Source: Thermodesulfobacteriales bacterium
GTDB taxonomy: Bacteria > Desulfobacterota_D > UBA1144 > Nemesobacterales > UBA2774
Assembly (NCBI GenBank): GCA_004525335.1
Contig: SPCL01000051.1
Coordinates: 1 to 13,765 of the forward strand
DNA length: 13,765 nt
Direction: 5' to 3'
Shown here: positions 5,391 through 13,628 of the stretch, one piece after another
Layout: every line of letters begins with the position of its first letter
Position numbering within the stretch: position 1 is the stretch's first letter
Position numbers and translations under genes: made by a program
Notes under the pieces: generated by a model
Database searches by the model: none
The model's input: the letters and a program-made list of their open reading frames with translations, nothing else
Told to the model about the DNA's origin: nothing

Positions 5391-7694
5391 TTATTCTATC
5401 TCTATTAGAGCCGGATCAATCGATTCAAGGGTTTCTATCATATACCTTTCAATTTCTGATTTCTTTCGAATATTTAAAATCTTATGCCGTACAGTGTTAA
5501 GCAAATCTTTGTCTATTCGATTGCATAGATAACGTACAGTAGGCACATTTGAGGGAGCTACGCTCAACTGATTGTATCCCAATGCTAATAGACTCAAAGC
5601 GCCGGACGGCGTTCCTGCAAGCTCTCCGCATACAGAGACGTCCATTCCCAGGTAATGCGACTTGAGATTCACCTCATTTAATAATCTTAGCACTGCGGGA
5701 TGGAAAGCTGAGTATAAATGACCAACCATATTTGAATTCCTATCCACTGCAAGCAAATATTGAATAAGGTCATTAGTTCCAATTGACATGAAATCGATTA
5801 AATCATTGTATTCATCGAGCTGATAAACCATTGCCGGAACTTCCATCATAACACCGAGTTTGGGTAAGTCCCTAGAGGTAATACCAATCTCTTTAGCAAT
5901 ATCTTCTATAATCTCTTTAGCTGTTTCTACCTCCCACAGATTTGTGACCATAGGAAGCATAATCTTAAATTTAAAGCCTTTCTTTGTAGCAAGCAGTATA
6001 GCTTTTATCTGGTCTTTGAATAAGTCGAGGTATTCCATCGAAAATCTGATCGCTCTTAAACCAAGTAGAGGATTTTCTTCTTTAGGAAAGTCGAAATACG
6101 GCAGCAACTTGTCAGCTCCTATATCAAGAGTTCTGACTGTTATATAGCCATCAAAGTTCTTAGCCAGATTTTTATAAATCCTTAATTGCTCTCTCACTTT
6201 GGGCCATTTGTCGTACTGGGTAAATGCAAACTCGGTTCTAAATAAACCTACGTCAGTTATGCCGTATAGCTTTGCTGCCTGAATATCCATTGGGAAGCCG
6301 ATATTTGCCGTGAGCTTTACTCCAAGCGCTTTTTCACCAGCAACCAGATTCCCTTCTCTATCAATTACTTCTCTTACTTTGATAATACTTGAATGTGTAT
6401 TTTTGTATTCCGATATGAGTGTTTCATCCGGGTTTGAAAATATAAACCCTGTCTTCCCGTCTACAATGAGCTTTTCACCAGGTCTGATTAGATTGCATAT
6501 GTTGTCGATACCGACTACCGCAGGTATACCGAGTGACTTGGCTATGATTACGGCATGTGAAGTCTCTCCACCCTTCTCTATTACTACTGCTGAGACGGTC
6601 TTCTTAAATAGCATTGATATAAAAGACGGTCCAATATCCTTTGCTACAAGTATTGAGCCCTCCTCAGGTTCGGCTACATACGGGTGACCCTTCTTGTGTT
6701 TTAGCAGCTCATGGAGAATTCTTTCTCCAATATCACGGAAGTCCTGGGCTTTTTCTCTTAAATATCTATCAGTAAGACTTTCGAATTGCTGAGCTATATC
6801 TTCAATAGCCTCGACGACTGCTAATTCTGCTGAAATGTTTTTTTGATCAAGCTTTTCAAACATAGTATTACGAAGGGTTTTGCCCTGTATTACTAAAAGA
6901 TGGGCTCTGAATATCTCAATCTCTGCTTTAGATAGCATTTTCTCTGAATCCAGAGTTTGAATGAGTTTCTCTAAATCTGCCTCAACGTCTGTCAAAGCCT
7001 TGAGTACTCTTTTCTTCTCAATTTCAGGGTTAGACTTTTCAGACTCATCACTGCTTATTTGTTGAAAAAGACCACGGAAAAGAAAAACATTTCCGATAGC
7101 TATTCCTATTGAAACACCCTTGCCCTGATATGTACGGGTTTCATGTTTTACAATTGAGGGTGTCTTCAATCTTTCAAGTCTATCTGCTACTTCAAGGAGC
7201 CCCGCAAGACGGGAGGCTATAATCTCAAAAAGCATCTCCTCAGCAGGGTTGATTACTCTCTTCTCTTTAGTCTGTCCAACTAAAACTCCTATACAGCGGT
7301 TTTGAAGCAAAATAGGCACACCTATATAGCTCTCATATTCTTCCTCGCCTATTTCCGGGAAATATTTGTAGCGTGAGTGCCGTGAAGCGGGCATTACAGT
7401 GAGCGGTCGTGAAGTCTCAAAAACAAGCCCGGTTAATCCTTCATTTGGTTTAAGAGTAATAGGGTCTTTTAACGGATTAACGGACAAGCCCTTTGTCGAT
7501 CTCAAATAGAGTTGCTTGTTTTCTTCATCCCATATATATACCGATACTACGTCAAAATGAAGGGAGATTCCTATCTTGTTCACAACCTTTTTTAAGATAG
7601 TATTTAAACCGGTCGATTTATTTACAAGATCACTGATTTCTTGGACGATTTTCAGATGAAAATCTGCTCTGTTTATTAAATTGCCAGTGCTCAT
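5391..7694 (-). CDS. ptsP: Phosphoenolpyruvate-protein phosphotransferase with N-terminal GAF domain (enzyme I, nitrogen PTS type)
   Basis: 767 residues, the usual size of PtsP. Domain order: GAF sensor at about 15-170 (FDVVSVYIWDEE; GLTGLVFETSRPL; SYIGVPILLQNRCIGVLVG), HPr-binding/PEP-utiliser N domain at about 190-330, phosphohistidine swivel domain with His380 in KGGETSHAVIIAKSLGIPAV, and the PEP-binding TIM barrel at about 450-735. The barrel has GLFRTEF (Arg486), TLDIGADK (521-529), MMEVPAM (Glu618), IGTNDL (Asn641, Asp642) and Cys689 in VCGELAG. It takes phosphate from PEP and passes it to an HPr/NPr-like carrier in the cytosol. The intact GAF domain suggests control by a small ligand, glutamine or 2-oxoglutarate in studied cases. 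No HPr, PtsN or sugar permease gene is in the window. It is divergent from fprA across 266 bases. Confidence 0.96.
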   Translation of the reverse strand: MSTGNLINRADFHLKIVQEISDLVNKSTGLNTILKKVVNKIGISLHFDVVSVYIWDEENKQLYLRSTKGLSVNPLKDPITLKPNEGLTGLVFETSRPLTVMPASRHSRYKYFPEIGEEEYESYIGVPILLQNRCIGVLVGQTKEKRVINPAEEMLFEIIASRLAGLLEVADRLERLKTPSIVKHETRTYQGKGVSIGIAIGNVFLFRGLFQQISSDESEKSNPEIEKKRVLKALTDVEADLEKLIQTLDSEKMLSKAEIEIFRAHLLVIQGKTLRNTMFEKLDQKNISAELAVVEAIEDIAQQFESLTDRYLREKAQDFRDIGERILHELLKHKKGHPYVAEPEEGSILVAKDIGPSFISMLFKKTVSAVVIEKGGETSHAVIIAKSLGIPAVVGIDNICNLIRPGEKLIVDGKTGFIFSNPDETLISEYKNTHSSIIKVREVIDREGNLVAGEKALGVKLTANIGFPMDIQAAKLYGITDVGLFRTEFAFTQYDKWPKVREQLRIYKNLAKNFDGYITVRTLDIGADKLLPYFDFPKEENPLLGLRAIRFSMEYLDLFKDQIKAILLATKKGFKFKIMLPMVTNLWEVETAKEIIEDIAKEIGITSRDLPKLGVMMEVPAMVYQLDEYNDLIDFMSIGTNDLIQYLLAVDRNSNMVGHLYSAFHPAVLRLLNEVNLKSHYLGMDVSVCGELAGTPSGALSLLALGYNQLSVAPSNVPTVRYLCNRIDKDLLNTVRHKILNIRKKSEIERYMIETLESIDPALIEIE

Positions 7695-7727
7695 ATTAGA
7701 TTGTTTACCTAGACTCTCATAAAGTGA

Positions 7728-7756
7728 AAATTATTGCAGCCAATTAATATTGTAAA
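7728..7756 (-). promoter_or_regulatory. Candidate sigma70-type promoter of ptsP, with nearby repeat motif
   Basis: On the minus strand, TTTACA (7756-7751), 17 bases, then TAATTT (7733-7728), giving a start near 7721 and a leader of about 27 bases before the ptsP ATG. The -35 matches consensus at five of six positions; the -10 is weaker. TAAGATAAG (7771-7763) sits six bases upstream of the -35, where activators often bind, and matches the core of the tandem repeat upstream of gltA. The rest of the 7695-7960 intergenic region is AT-rich. I could not assign a convincing fprA promoter in it. Confidence 0.42.
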
Positions 7757-7960
7757 GCGTATCTTATCTTAATTGAGCCACTTTTTAACTCTGGATATAT
7801 TACCGGATATTGGCAAATAGTGATAATTAAATAATCATTCAGAGTTCTATACAATTTAAGATCTGATGGTAAGATTTGTTATTATATAGCAATTATTGTA
7901 CTTCAAATATTGATTTTTCACCTATCGGATAGATCTTAATATCAAAAAGGATAATTAATT

Positions 7961-9367
7961 ATGTCTCAAAATGATAACAATAAACAATACAGGGTTGCGG
8001 TAATTGGATCGGGCCCGGCAGGCTTTTATGCTTGTGAGCATTTGTTTAAAAGGACGGAGCACAATTTCTCAATAGATATGTTTGACAGACTCCCTACCCC
8101 GCACGGCTTGTTTCGTTCCGGAGTGGCTCCAGACCATCAAAAAATAAAGTCAGTAACCAGAGTTTATGACAAAATTGCAACAAACGAGAACTTCAGATTT
8201 TTTGGCCTGGTGGAATATGGCAAGCATATAACTATTGACGATTTAAAAAGACATTATCACATAATTATCTTTGCAACCGGCGCTCAAACTGACAGAAAAA
8301 TGAATATCCCTGGTGAAGATTTAGAGGGCAGTCATACCGCAACAGAATTTGTTGCCTGGTATAACGGCCATCCTGATTATAAGGACTATAAATTTGACCT
8401 TACTCAAGAGAAGGTAGCTATAGTTGGCGTAGGTAATGTAGCTGTAGACGTAGCCCGCATACTATGCCGAACGCAAGCAGAACTAATGCAGACCGACATT
8501 GCTGACTATGCGCTTGAAGCTCTTAAAAAAAGCAGCGTAAAGGAAGTTTACTTATTAGGACGCCGCGGGCCTGCTCAGGCTGCTTTTACAAACCCTGAGG
8601 TCAAAGAGCTAGGAAACTTAGACGACGCTCACGTTATAACCCGAATAGAAGAAGTGGAGCTTGATGAATTCACAAAGGAATTATTGAAAAATAAAGAAGA
8701 CCGTTCTCTTGTTAAGAAAATTGAGATATTAAACGCATACTCAGAAGACATCGAGTTTCAGAAATCAAAAAAACTTCACATACGTTTCTTAGTCTCCCCT
8801 GTTGAAATAATAGGCGATCAAGAAGGTAAAGTGAAAGCCGTTAAGCTTGTGAAAAATGAACTCTACAAAACAGATGATGGAAGCTTAAGATCTAGAGCAA
8901 CTGGTGAGACCGAAGAGCTGGAGGCGGGTTTGGTCTTCCGCTCTATTGGATATCATGGGGTGCCGCTACCTCAAGTGCCTTTTCATGAAAAATGGGGAGT
9001 AATACATAACGAAAAAGGACGAGTCATAGACCCTGAAACCAATCTGCATGTTCCGGGTATATATTCCACAGGATGGATCAAACGAGGCCCCACAGGAGTT
9101 ATAGGAACCAATAAGCAGGACTCTGGCGAAACTGTAGAATGCATTATAGAGGACATACAGTCAGGCCATTTATTGTCGCCTGAAGCTTCAAATCCCAGCG
9201 ATGTATCTGATTTGATAAATGAACGCCAGCCTCAGCATTTTTCCTATGAAGATTGGCTTAGGTTAAATGAGCTTGAAATCTTAAAGGGAGAAGAACAGGG
9301 TCGCCCTCGAGTAAAGTACACTAGCATTGAGGATATGCTGGAAGCGGTAAAGAAAAATAGTGACTAA
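7961..9367 (+). CDS. fprA: Ferredoxin/adrenodoxin-type NADP+ reductase (FprA-like)
   Basis: 468 residues, matching the adrenodoxin reductase/FprA group. The FAD-binding GSGPAGFYACEHL (16-28) opens the protein. The NADPH-binding segment VGVGNVAVDVARIL is at about 155-168, followed by the NADP 2'-phosphate-recognising LLGRRGPAQAAFTNPEV (198-213). The signature STGWIKRGPTGVIGTNKQD (about 369-387) contacts FAD and the nicotinamide in this family. The C-terminal RPxVKYTSIEDML is also typical. It moves electrons between NADPH and ferredoxins in the cytosol; no ferredoxin or P450 gene is nearby to name the partner. The start is ATG with AAAAGGA nine bases upstream. It is convergent with the RNase gene, with a 20-base gap and no clear terminator. 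Confidence 0.95.
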   Translation: MSQNDNNKQYRVAVIGSGPAGFYACEHLFKRTEHNFSIDMFDRLPTPHGLFRSGVAPDHQKIKSVTRVYDKIATNENFRFFGLVEYGKHITIDDLKRHYHIIIFATGAQTDRKMNIPGEDLEGSHTATEFVAWYNGHPDYKDYKFDLTQEKVAIVGVGNVAVDVARILCRTQAELMQTDIADYALEALKKSSVKEVYLLGRRGPAQAAFTNPEVKELGNLDDAHVITRIEEVELDEFTKELLKNKEDRSLVKKIEILNAYSEDIEFQKSKKLHIRFLVSPVEIIGDQEGKVKAVKLVKNELYKTDDGSLRSRATGETEELEAGLVFRSIGYHGVPLPQVPFHEKWGVIHNEKGRVIDPETNLHVPGIYSTGWIKRGPTGVIGTNKQDSGETVECIIEDIQSGHLLSPEASNPSDVSDLINERQPQHFSYEDWLRLNELEILKGEEQGRPRVKYTSIEDMLEAVKKNSD

Positions 9368-9387
9368 ATTAGAAGTAAGAAATTTGT

Positions 9388-11403
9388 CTAGTGTCCAATT
9401 TTTGGAGTTAAAGAGAGTTTTCTTCTCAGAGGATCAACTTTTTGAATAATTAGTTTAATCTCTCTGCTCTCATCTAAATTAAAATTTGATCCGAGTAAAA
9501 CGGGAATCTCAAACAGATAATCCGGCAAATAAACACTAGCTCTTGCATTGTTAATTGAACTTATAATCCCCCTGATTTCAGTCCCCTCTAAATTTCTCAG
9601 ATGCTTATAAACCCAGTACTTATCCCTGTTTCGTTCAACCATCTTTTTATCTCGAATTCCTATCTCTATTTTAGGGTAAAGATTCTCAAGCTCGTCCTCA
9701 GTATATGATGGCTCTTCGTTTTCCAATGTTGAAACAATTTGTCTTTGTATTATCAGATCGGCGTAGCGTCTTATTGGGGATGTTGCCTGAGCGTAAACAT
9801 CAATTCCCAAAGATAAATGGGGTGCCGGGTCAAGACCAACTTTAGGAGCTCTTAAGTACTTAACTACGTGTAGAGCAAATAAGGGATCATTTTCATCATG
9901 GGATCTTGCATCTTCTGAGATCGGCTCAGGTTGAGATCTGAATATTCCGGGGACTCTATTGTCTTTTAGAAACTTACCCGCCATGCGGTTCGTAAGGATC
10001 ATGAATTCCGAAATTACTCTATGTGCAACCGAATTCATATAGTTCTTCCTAATTGTGATATTAGAGTCTTTGCCTATTCTAATCTTAAGCTGTGGAAGTT
10101 GTATTATTAAAGCCCCGGCTTCTAATCTCTTAGCCCTTAAACTGTCGGCTATTTGCTTTATTTTATTGCCTGCCGGATCTAAATCAAAATACTCTGAGGC
10201 CTTTTCATAGCTGATATTCTCTCTAATAAATATCTTAGAATTAGTAAATCTATATCCCTTTATATTTAGGTCATCATCAAAATTGACCAGTAAAGAAAGG
10301 GCTTTGCGCTCGGTACCTCCTACTAAGCTCAGCCTTTGCTGTATTAACTCGGTCGGGAACATATGTATGTGATGCTCAGGTAGATAGACTGTCTCGGCGC
10401 GTCTGATCGCCTCCTCATCCATTGCACTCCACTTGGGTACATATTGTGCTACGTTTGCTATATGTATACCAATAGTGGTGCCTTCATCTGTTTCCTCAAT
10501 AGATATGGCATCATCAATATCCTGTGTGTTTTCATCGTCAACAGAAAAGACTTCTAAATGTGTAAGGTCTTCAAGGTTCTCATCATAAAAGGACTCATCA
10601 AGTATTTGCTCTACCTCTTCAACTACTTTTTTAGGGAAGTCCTGGGTTATGGAATACCTTTTTAAGAGCGGGTCTTCATCTTCATGCCATGATCCGGTTT
10701 TTATTAAGAATTCAATTGCGCCTTCTACATCTTTTATTCCAATTTCTGATAAAAATGATTTAGATTCCGCCGCTCTGTTATATTTGTCCAGGTGAATTAT
10801 GTAGTTTTTAATAAGGTCGATATATTCGGTGGGATCAAAACCTTCTGTTTGGTTATAGCTCTTCCCAGAAATTAATTGTTTTGCCCATAAAAGAGCCTGA
10901 GTACGTTCTTCTCCTCTTTTCTTTTCCGTCTCTTTCTTAGCAATTAGTTCTTTTACTTCAGAAGCCTCTCGTGTTGTGTAACCGGCCTCTCCTCTCTTAA
11001 AATAGATGTCATTTTTATCTACAGCCCAAAATAGTGCTAAGGAGTCTTCCTTTGACTTGTCTGAGTCGCCAAAATAGAGATATGCAATATCATTGAAAGT
11101 TATCTCAGAATCTTCATTCCCTATACACTCCCATAAAGTTTCCAGATCTAGTTTGTCTTTTACTTCTTCAAGATTTCTTCTAACTTCCCTTAATTTAAGT
11201 TTTTTTTCTGGATGGGTGAAATTCCCTTCAATCACAATTCCCGAGTTGTATGCAATTTTCTCTATATCTACAGAGATATCTTTTCCTTCTTCTGAAAAAA
11301 TGCTTGCTTTATTCCCAGTGATTTCATTAAAAAGCGCAAAGGAGGGTTCTTTTCGTTTTCTGAAGAGTATTAGCTCATTATTTGAGGGAATTTTTACTGT
11401 CAT
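9388..11403 (-). CDS. RNase II/R-family 3'-5' exoribonuclease
   Basis: 671 residues. The RNB catalytic domain begins near 283 with VDDENTQDIDDA: Asp289, Asp295, Asp297 and Asp298 match the spacing of the four metal-binding Asps of E. coli RNase II (201, 207, 209, 210). It continues through HIANVAQYV, LPEHHIHMFPTEL and QATSPIRRYADL (about 539-550, with Arg545/546 at the scissile phosphate). The N-terminal 280 residues lack recognisable paired cold-shock domains and look like a winged-helix region, as in cyanobacterial and chloroplast RNR1-type enzymes. The C-terminal 60 residues form a short S1-like OB fold. It degrades single-stranded RNA processively in the cytosol. The ATG at 11403 is the only usable start after an upstream TGA, without a Shine-Dalgarno. 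It is 85 bases downstream of the DUF5329-like gene and last in the pyrG group. I would not choose between rnb and rnr. Confidence 0.93.
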   Translation of the reverse strand: MTVKIPSNNELILFRKRKEPSFALFNEITGNKASIFSEEGKDISVDIEKIAYNSGIVIEGNFTHPEKKLKLREVRRNLEEVKDKLDLETLWECIGNEDSEITFNDIAYLYFGDSDKSKEDSLALFWAVDKNDIYFKRGEAGYTTREASEVKELIAKKETEKKRGEERTQALLWAKQLISGKSYNQTEGFDPTEYIDLIKNYIIHLDKYNRAAESKSFLSEIGIKDVEGAIEFLIKTGSWHEDEDPLLKRYSITQDFPKKVVEEVEQILDESFYDENLEDLTHLEVFSVDDENTQDIDDAISIEETDEGTTIGIHIANVAQYVPKWSAMDEEAIRRAETVYLPEHHIHMFPTELIQQRLSLVGGTERKALSLLVNFDDDLNIKGYRFTNSKIFIRENISYEKASEYFDLDPAGNKIKQIADSLRAKRLEAGALIIQLPQLKIRIGKDSNITIRKNYMNSVAHRVISEFMILTNRMAGKFLKDNRVPGIFRSQPEPISEDARSHDENDPLFALHVVKYLRAPKVGLDPAPHLSLGIDVYAQATSPIRRYADLIIQRQIVSTLENEEPSYTEDELENLYPKIEIGIRDKKMVERNRDKYWVYKHLRNLEGTEIRGIISSINNARASVYLPDYLFEIPVLLGSNFNLDESREIKLIIQKVDPLRRKLSLTPKIGH

Positions 11404-11488
11404 TGGATACGTTTTTATTAATTTGAAAGAGTTTAAAGACTCTATTTTAACACAGGATCAAAAAGTGTCATTTATATGGGATAAATGA

Positions 11489-11863
11489 TTAGGATTGATT
11501 TCTAAATAGAGTTAATTCTTCCAATAACCAGACGCTAGACTCAATCGGCTCATTATTGCCACAATAAATGAGGTAGTTCTTACCGCTTATTGTGCTTTTG
11601 GTTCCGGAGAATTCTATGAACTCTTCGGTAGTAGTGATTTGATCTCTAAAATGCTTGTACTTCCTCTTTATATGTTTGGCGGCTTCCTTGCCATCATGCT
11701 GACTTCCATTTCTCTCAAATAAACAATTTGAAGATTCAACAAACTCAAGTAAATGTTCTACTTCAGGCTTTTGAGATTCAGTAACATCGGCAAAGGAAGG
11801 GATAGTCTCTAGAGATAAATATAAGGCAAAAATTAAAATAAAGATCGCTGTAAATTTAATCAT
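11489..11863 (-). CDS. Small exported protein, DUF5329-like
   Basis: 124 residues. Residues 1-25 form a signal peptide (Lys3, hydrophobic core 5-17, probable cleavage after SFA), so the product is probably periplasmic. The mature part has features I associate with DUF5329: a Cys before an RNG motif (SSNCLFERNGS, Cys47), then AAKHIKRKYK (61-70), TTEEFIEFSGTKSTISG (78-94), YLIYCG (Cys101) and a final VWLLEEL helix. The two Cys residues could form a disulfide. The family has no known biochemical role that I am aware of. The gene lies 44 bases after pyrG and 85 before the RNase gene on the same strand. It is probably co-transcribed, but no functional link is evident. No clear Shine-Dalgarno is present. 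Confidence 0.72.
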   Translation of the reverse strand: MIKFTAIFILIFALYLSLETIPSFADVTESQKPEVEHLLEFVESSNCLFERNGSQHDGKEAAKHIKRKYKHFRDQITTTEEFIEFSGTKSTISGKNYLIYCGNNEPIESSVWLLEELTLFRNQS

Positions 11864-11907
11864 GTGTTTAAGTATTCAGTTACAGTCTTTAGATATCAAG
11901 CGGTTTC

Positions 11908-13521
11908 TTAAGCAGATAGGGAAGACTTATATTCCATAGCTGCTTTTACGAAGTCTCTGAAAAGCGGGTGTGGCTCAAGCGGGGTGGACTTAAATTCAGG
12001 ATGGAACTGACATCCTACAAACCAGGGATGGTTACTAAGCTCAATCATCTCTACCAGCTCTTCATCTGGGGATAGTCCGCTAAATACAAGTCCATTGTTT
12101 GATAAAGTCTGACGGTAGGAATTATTTACTTCATATCTATGTCTGTGACGTTCTGAAATCTTATCAGCAGCGTAAGCTGCCTGTGCTAGTGTATCCTTGC
12201 CTAAAATACAAGGATATGCCCCTAACCTCATTGTTCCGCCTAAATCATTTATATCTCGCTGATTCTCCATAAGATCAATCACAGGGCTAACTATATCTTC
12301 TGAATATTCTCTAGAGTGGGCATCTTTTATACCGCAAATACTTCTTGCAAATTCTACAACTGCCATTTGCATTCCAAGGCATATTCCGAAGAAGGGAACT
12401 TTTTGTTCTCTGGCATATCTTATGGCTTCGATTTTACCCTCAAATCCGCGTTTCCCAAATCCCCCGGGCACGAGTATCCCGTGTACATCGTTTAGGAGTG
12501 ATTCGACGCCTTGAGATTCTATATCCTCAGAATCTACATATTTAATTTTAACCTTAGAATCATTAGCCAATCCACCGTGATCCAGGGCTTCATGCAGGCT
12601 TTTATACGAATCCTGGAGGCTGACATATTTACCAACCACACCTATTGTCACGTCTGTCTTGGGGTTCTTAATTTTCTCGGCTATCTTCACCCAATTGGAT
12701 ATATCGGGTTTCTTGGTCCACATGTTTAGATAGTCTATTATGATCTGGTCAAGTTTTTCTTGGTGGAGGTAAATAGGTACTTCATAGATAGTGCTTACAT
12801 CAATAGCAGTAATTACCGCTTCGTTTTTAACGTTGCAAAAAAGCGCAATTTTTTGTTTGATATCCTGAGGTAGATTTCTTTCCGTTCTACACAACAATAT
12901 ATCAGGTTGAATACCTATTTGAAGAAGTTCTTTTACACTATGTTGAGTGGGCTTTGATTTGAGCTCACCTGCTGCAGCCAAGAATGGAACGAAGGTAAGA
13001 TGAACAAAGAGCGTGTTCTCCTTTCCCAGATCGGCTCTCAATTGTCTTACGGCCTCAAGGAAAGGAAGACTCTCAATATCCCCCACTGTTCCGCCGATTT
13101 CTACTATTACTACGTCATTGTCATCTGCTACAGCTAGTATGCGTGATTTGATTTCATCAGTAATATGAGGGATAACCTGAACTGTTTTGCCGAGATACTC
13201 ACCTTCTCTTTCTTTGGAAATTACAGAGTTATAAATACTGCCGCTGGTAAAGTTGTTTTTCTGAGACAAGTTAGAATGAGTAAAACGTGCATAGTGACCG
13301 AGGTCTAGATCGGTCTCGGCCCCGTCATCGGTAACATATACCTCTCCGTGCTGAAGAGGGTTCATAGTGCCCGGGTCTACATTTATATATGGATCTAATT
13401 TCTGAAGAGTTACTTTTAATCCTCTACTCTCAAGTAGAGCGCCAACAGAAGCGGCAGCCAGCCCTTTTCCCAAGGACGACATAACACCACCGGTTACAAA
13501 TATGAATTTTGTCTTTTCCAA
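11908..13521 (-). CDS. pyrG: CTP synthase (glutamine hydrolysing)
   Basis: 537 residues, full length. It converts UTP, ATP and glutamine to CTP in the cytosol. The N-terminal synthase domain (1-270) shows FVTGGVMSSLGKG (P-loop, 8-20), LDPYINVDPGTMNP and GAETDLDLGHYARF (Asp71/73 region), and EIGGTVGDIES (141-151). The class I glutamine amidotransferase domain (about 290-537) has VPGGFG, the nucleophile Cys381 in GICLGMQ, and His507/Glu509 in HPEF. The start codon is TTG. A TGA stop lies two codons upstream in frame and the conserved FIFVTGG begins only five codons later, so no other start fits. UGAGG is ten bases upstream. It leads a probable operon with the DUF5329-like and RNase genes. The usual delta-type neighbour kdsB is not here. 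Confidence 0.98.
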   Translation of the reverse strand: MEKTKFIFVTGGVMSSLGKGLAAASVGALLESRGLKVTLQKLDPYINVDPGTMNPLQHGEVYVTDDGAETDLDLGHYARFTHSNLSQKNNFTSGSIYNSVISKEREGEYLGKTVQVIPHITDEIKSRILAVADDNDVVIVEIGGTVGDIESLPFLEAVRQLRADLGKENTLFVHLTFVPFLAAAGELKSKPTQHSVKELLQIGIQPDILLCRTERNLPQDIKQKIALFCNVKNEAVITAIDVSTIYEVPIYLHQEKLDQIIIDYLNMWTKKPDISNWVKIAEKIKNPKTDVTIGVVGKYVSLQDSYKSLHEALDHGGLANDSKVKIKYVDSEDIESQGVESLLNDVHGILVPGGFGKRGFEGKIEAIRYAREQKVPFFGICLGMQMAVVEFARSICGIKDAHSREYSEDIVSPVIDLMENQRDINDLGGTMRLGAYPCILGKDTLAQAAYAADKISERHRHRYEVNNSYRQTLSNNGLVFSGLSPDEELVEMIELSNHPWFVGCQFHPEFKSTPLEPHPLFRDFVKAAMEYKSSLSA

Positions 13522-13531
13522 CTGTCAAAAA

Positions 13532-13536
13532 CCTCA
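13532..13536 (-). promoter_or_regulatory. Ribosome-binding site for the TTG start of pyrG
   Basis: The minus strand reads UGAGG, ten bases, then TTG (13521-13519). The in-frame TGA directly before the CAG codon that precedes TTG rules out a longer product. The spacing is on the long side, so with the rare TTG codon, translation is probably modest. Confidence 0.6.
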
Positions 13537-13579
13537 GAAATTTAAAGAGTTTTAAGGCGGGACCGTTTAGGTCTTTATT

Positions 13580-13608
13580 AATATATTCAAAAGCAGACAA
13601 TGTTGCAA
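13580..13608 (-). promoter_or_regulatory. Candidate sigma70-type promoter of pyrG
   Basis: On the minus strand, TTGCAA (13608-13603), exactly 17 bases, then TATATT (13585-13580). Transcription would start near 13573, giving a leader of about 50 bases that contains a short dyad, GACC/GGTC (13561-13573). I see no long leader hairpin series like the PyrR attenuators of Firmicutes. The insertion sequence end lies 20 bases upstream of the -35. Confidence 0.6.
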
Positions 13609-13628
13609 TAGTGTATGCGATAATTTTT

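Noticed and set aside
5375..5395. AATAATA / TATTATT hairpin at the ptsP stop codon as a terminator
   Set aside because: The stem is seven A/T pairs with no G/C and no U-tract after it, too weak to call.
5860..6687. Long open frames antisense to ptsP on the plus strand
   Set aside because: They lack ribosome-binding sites and known motifs and lie opposite strongly conserved enzyme I domains; they are frame shadows.
9394..9406. TCCAA / TTGGA hairpin between the convergent fprA and RNase genes
   Set aside because: Only five pairs with no U-tract; expected by chance, so no terminator is assigned there.
11093..11488. 131-residue open frame antisense to the start of the RNase gene
   Set aside because: No start signal and low-complexity Ser/Phe/Leu composition typical of antisense translation of a Glu/Lys-rich gene.
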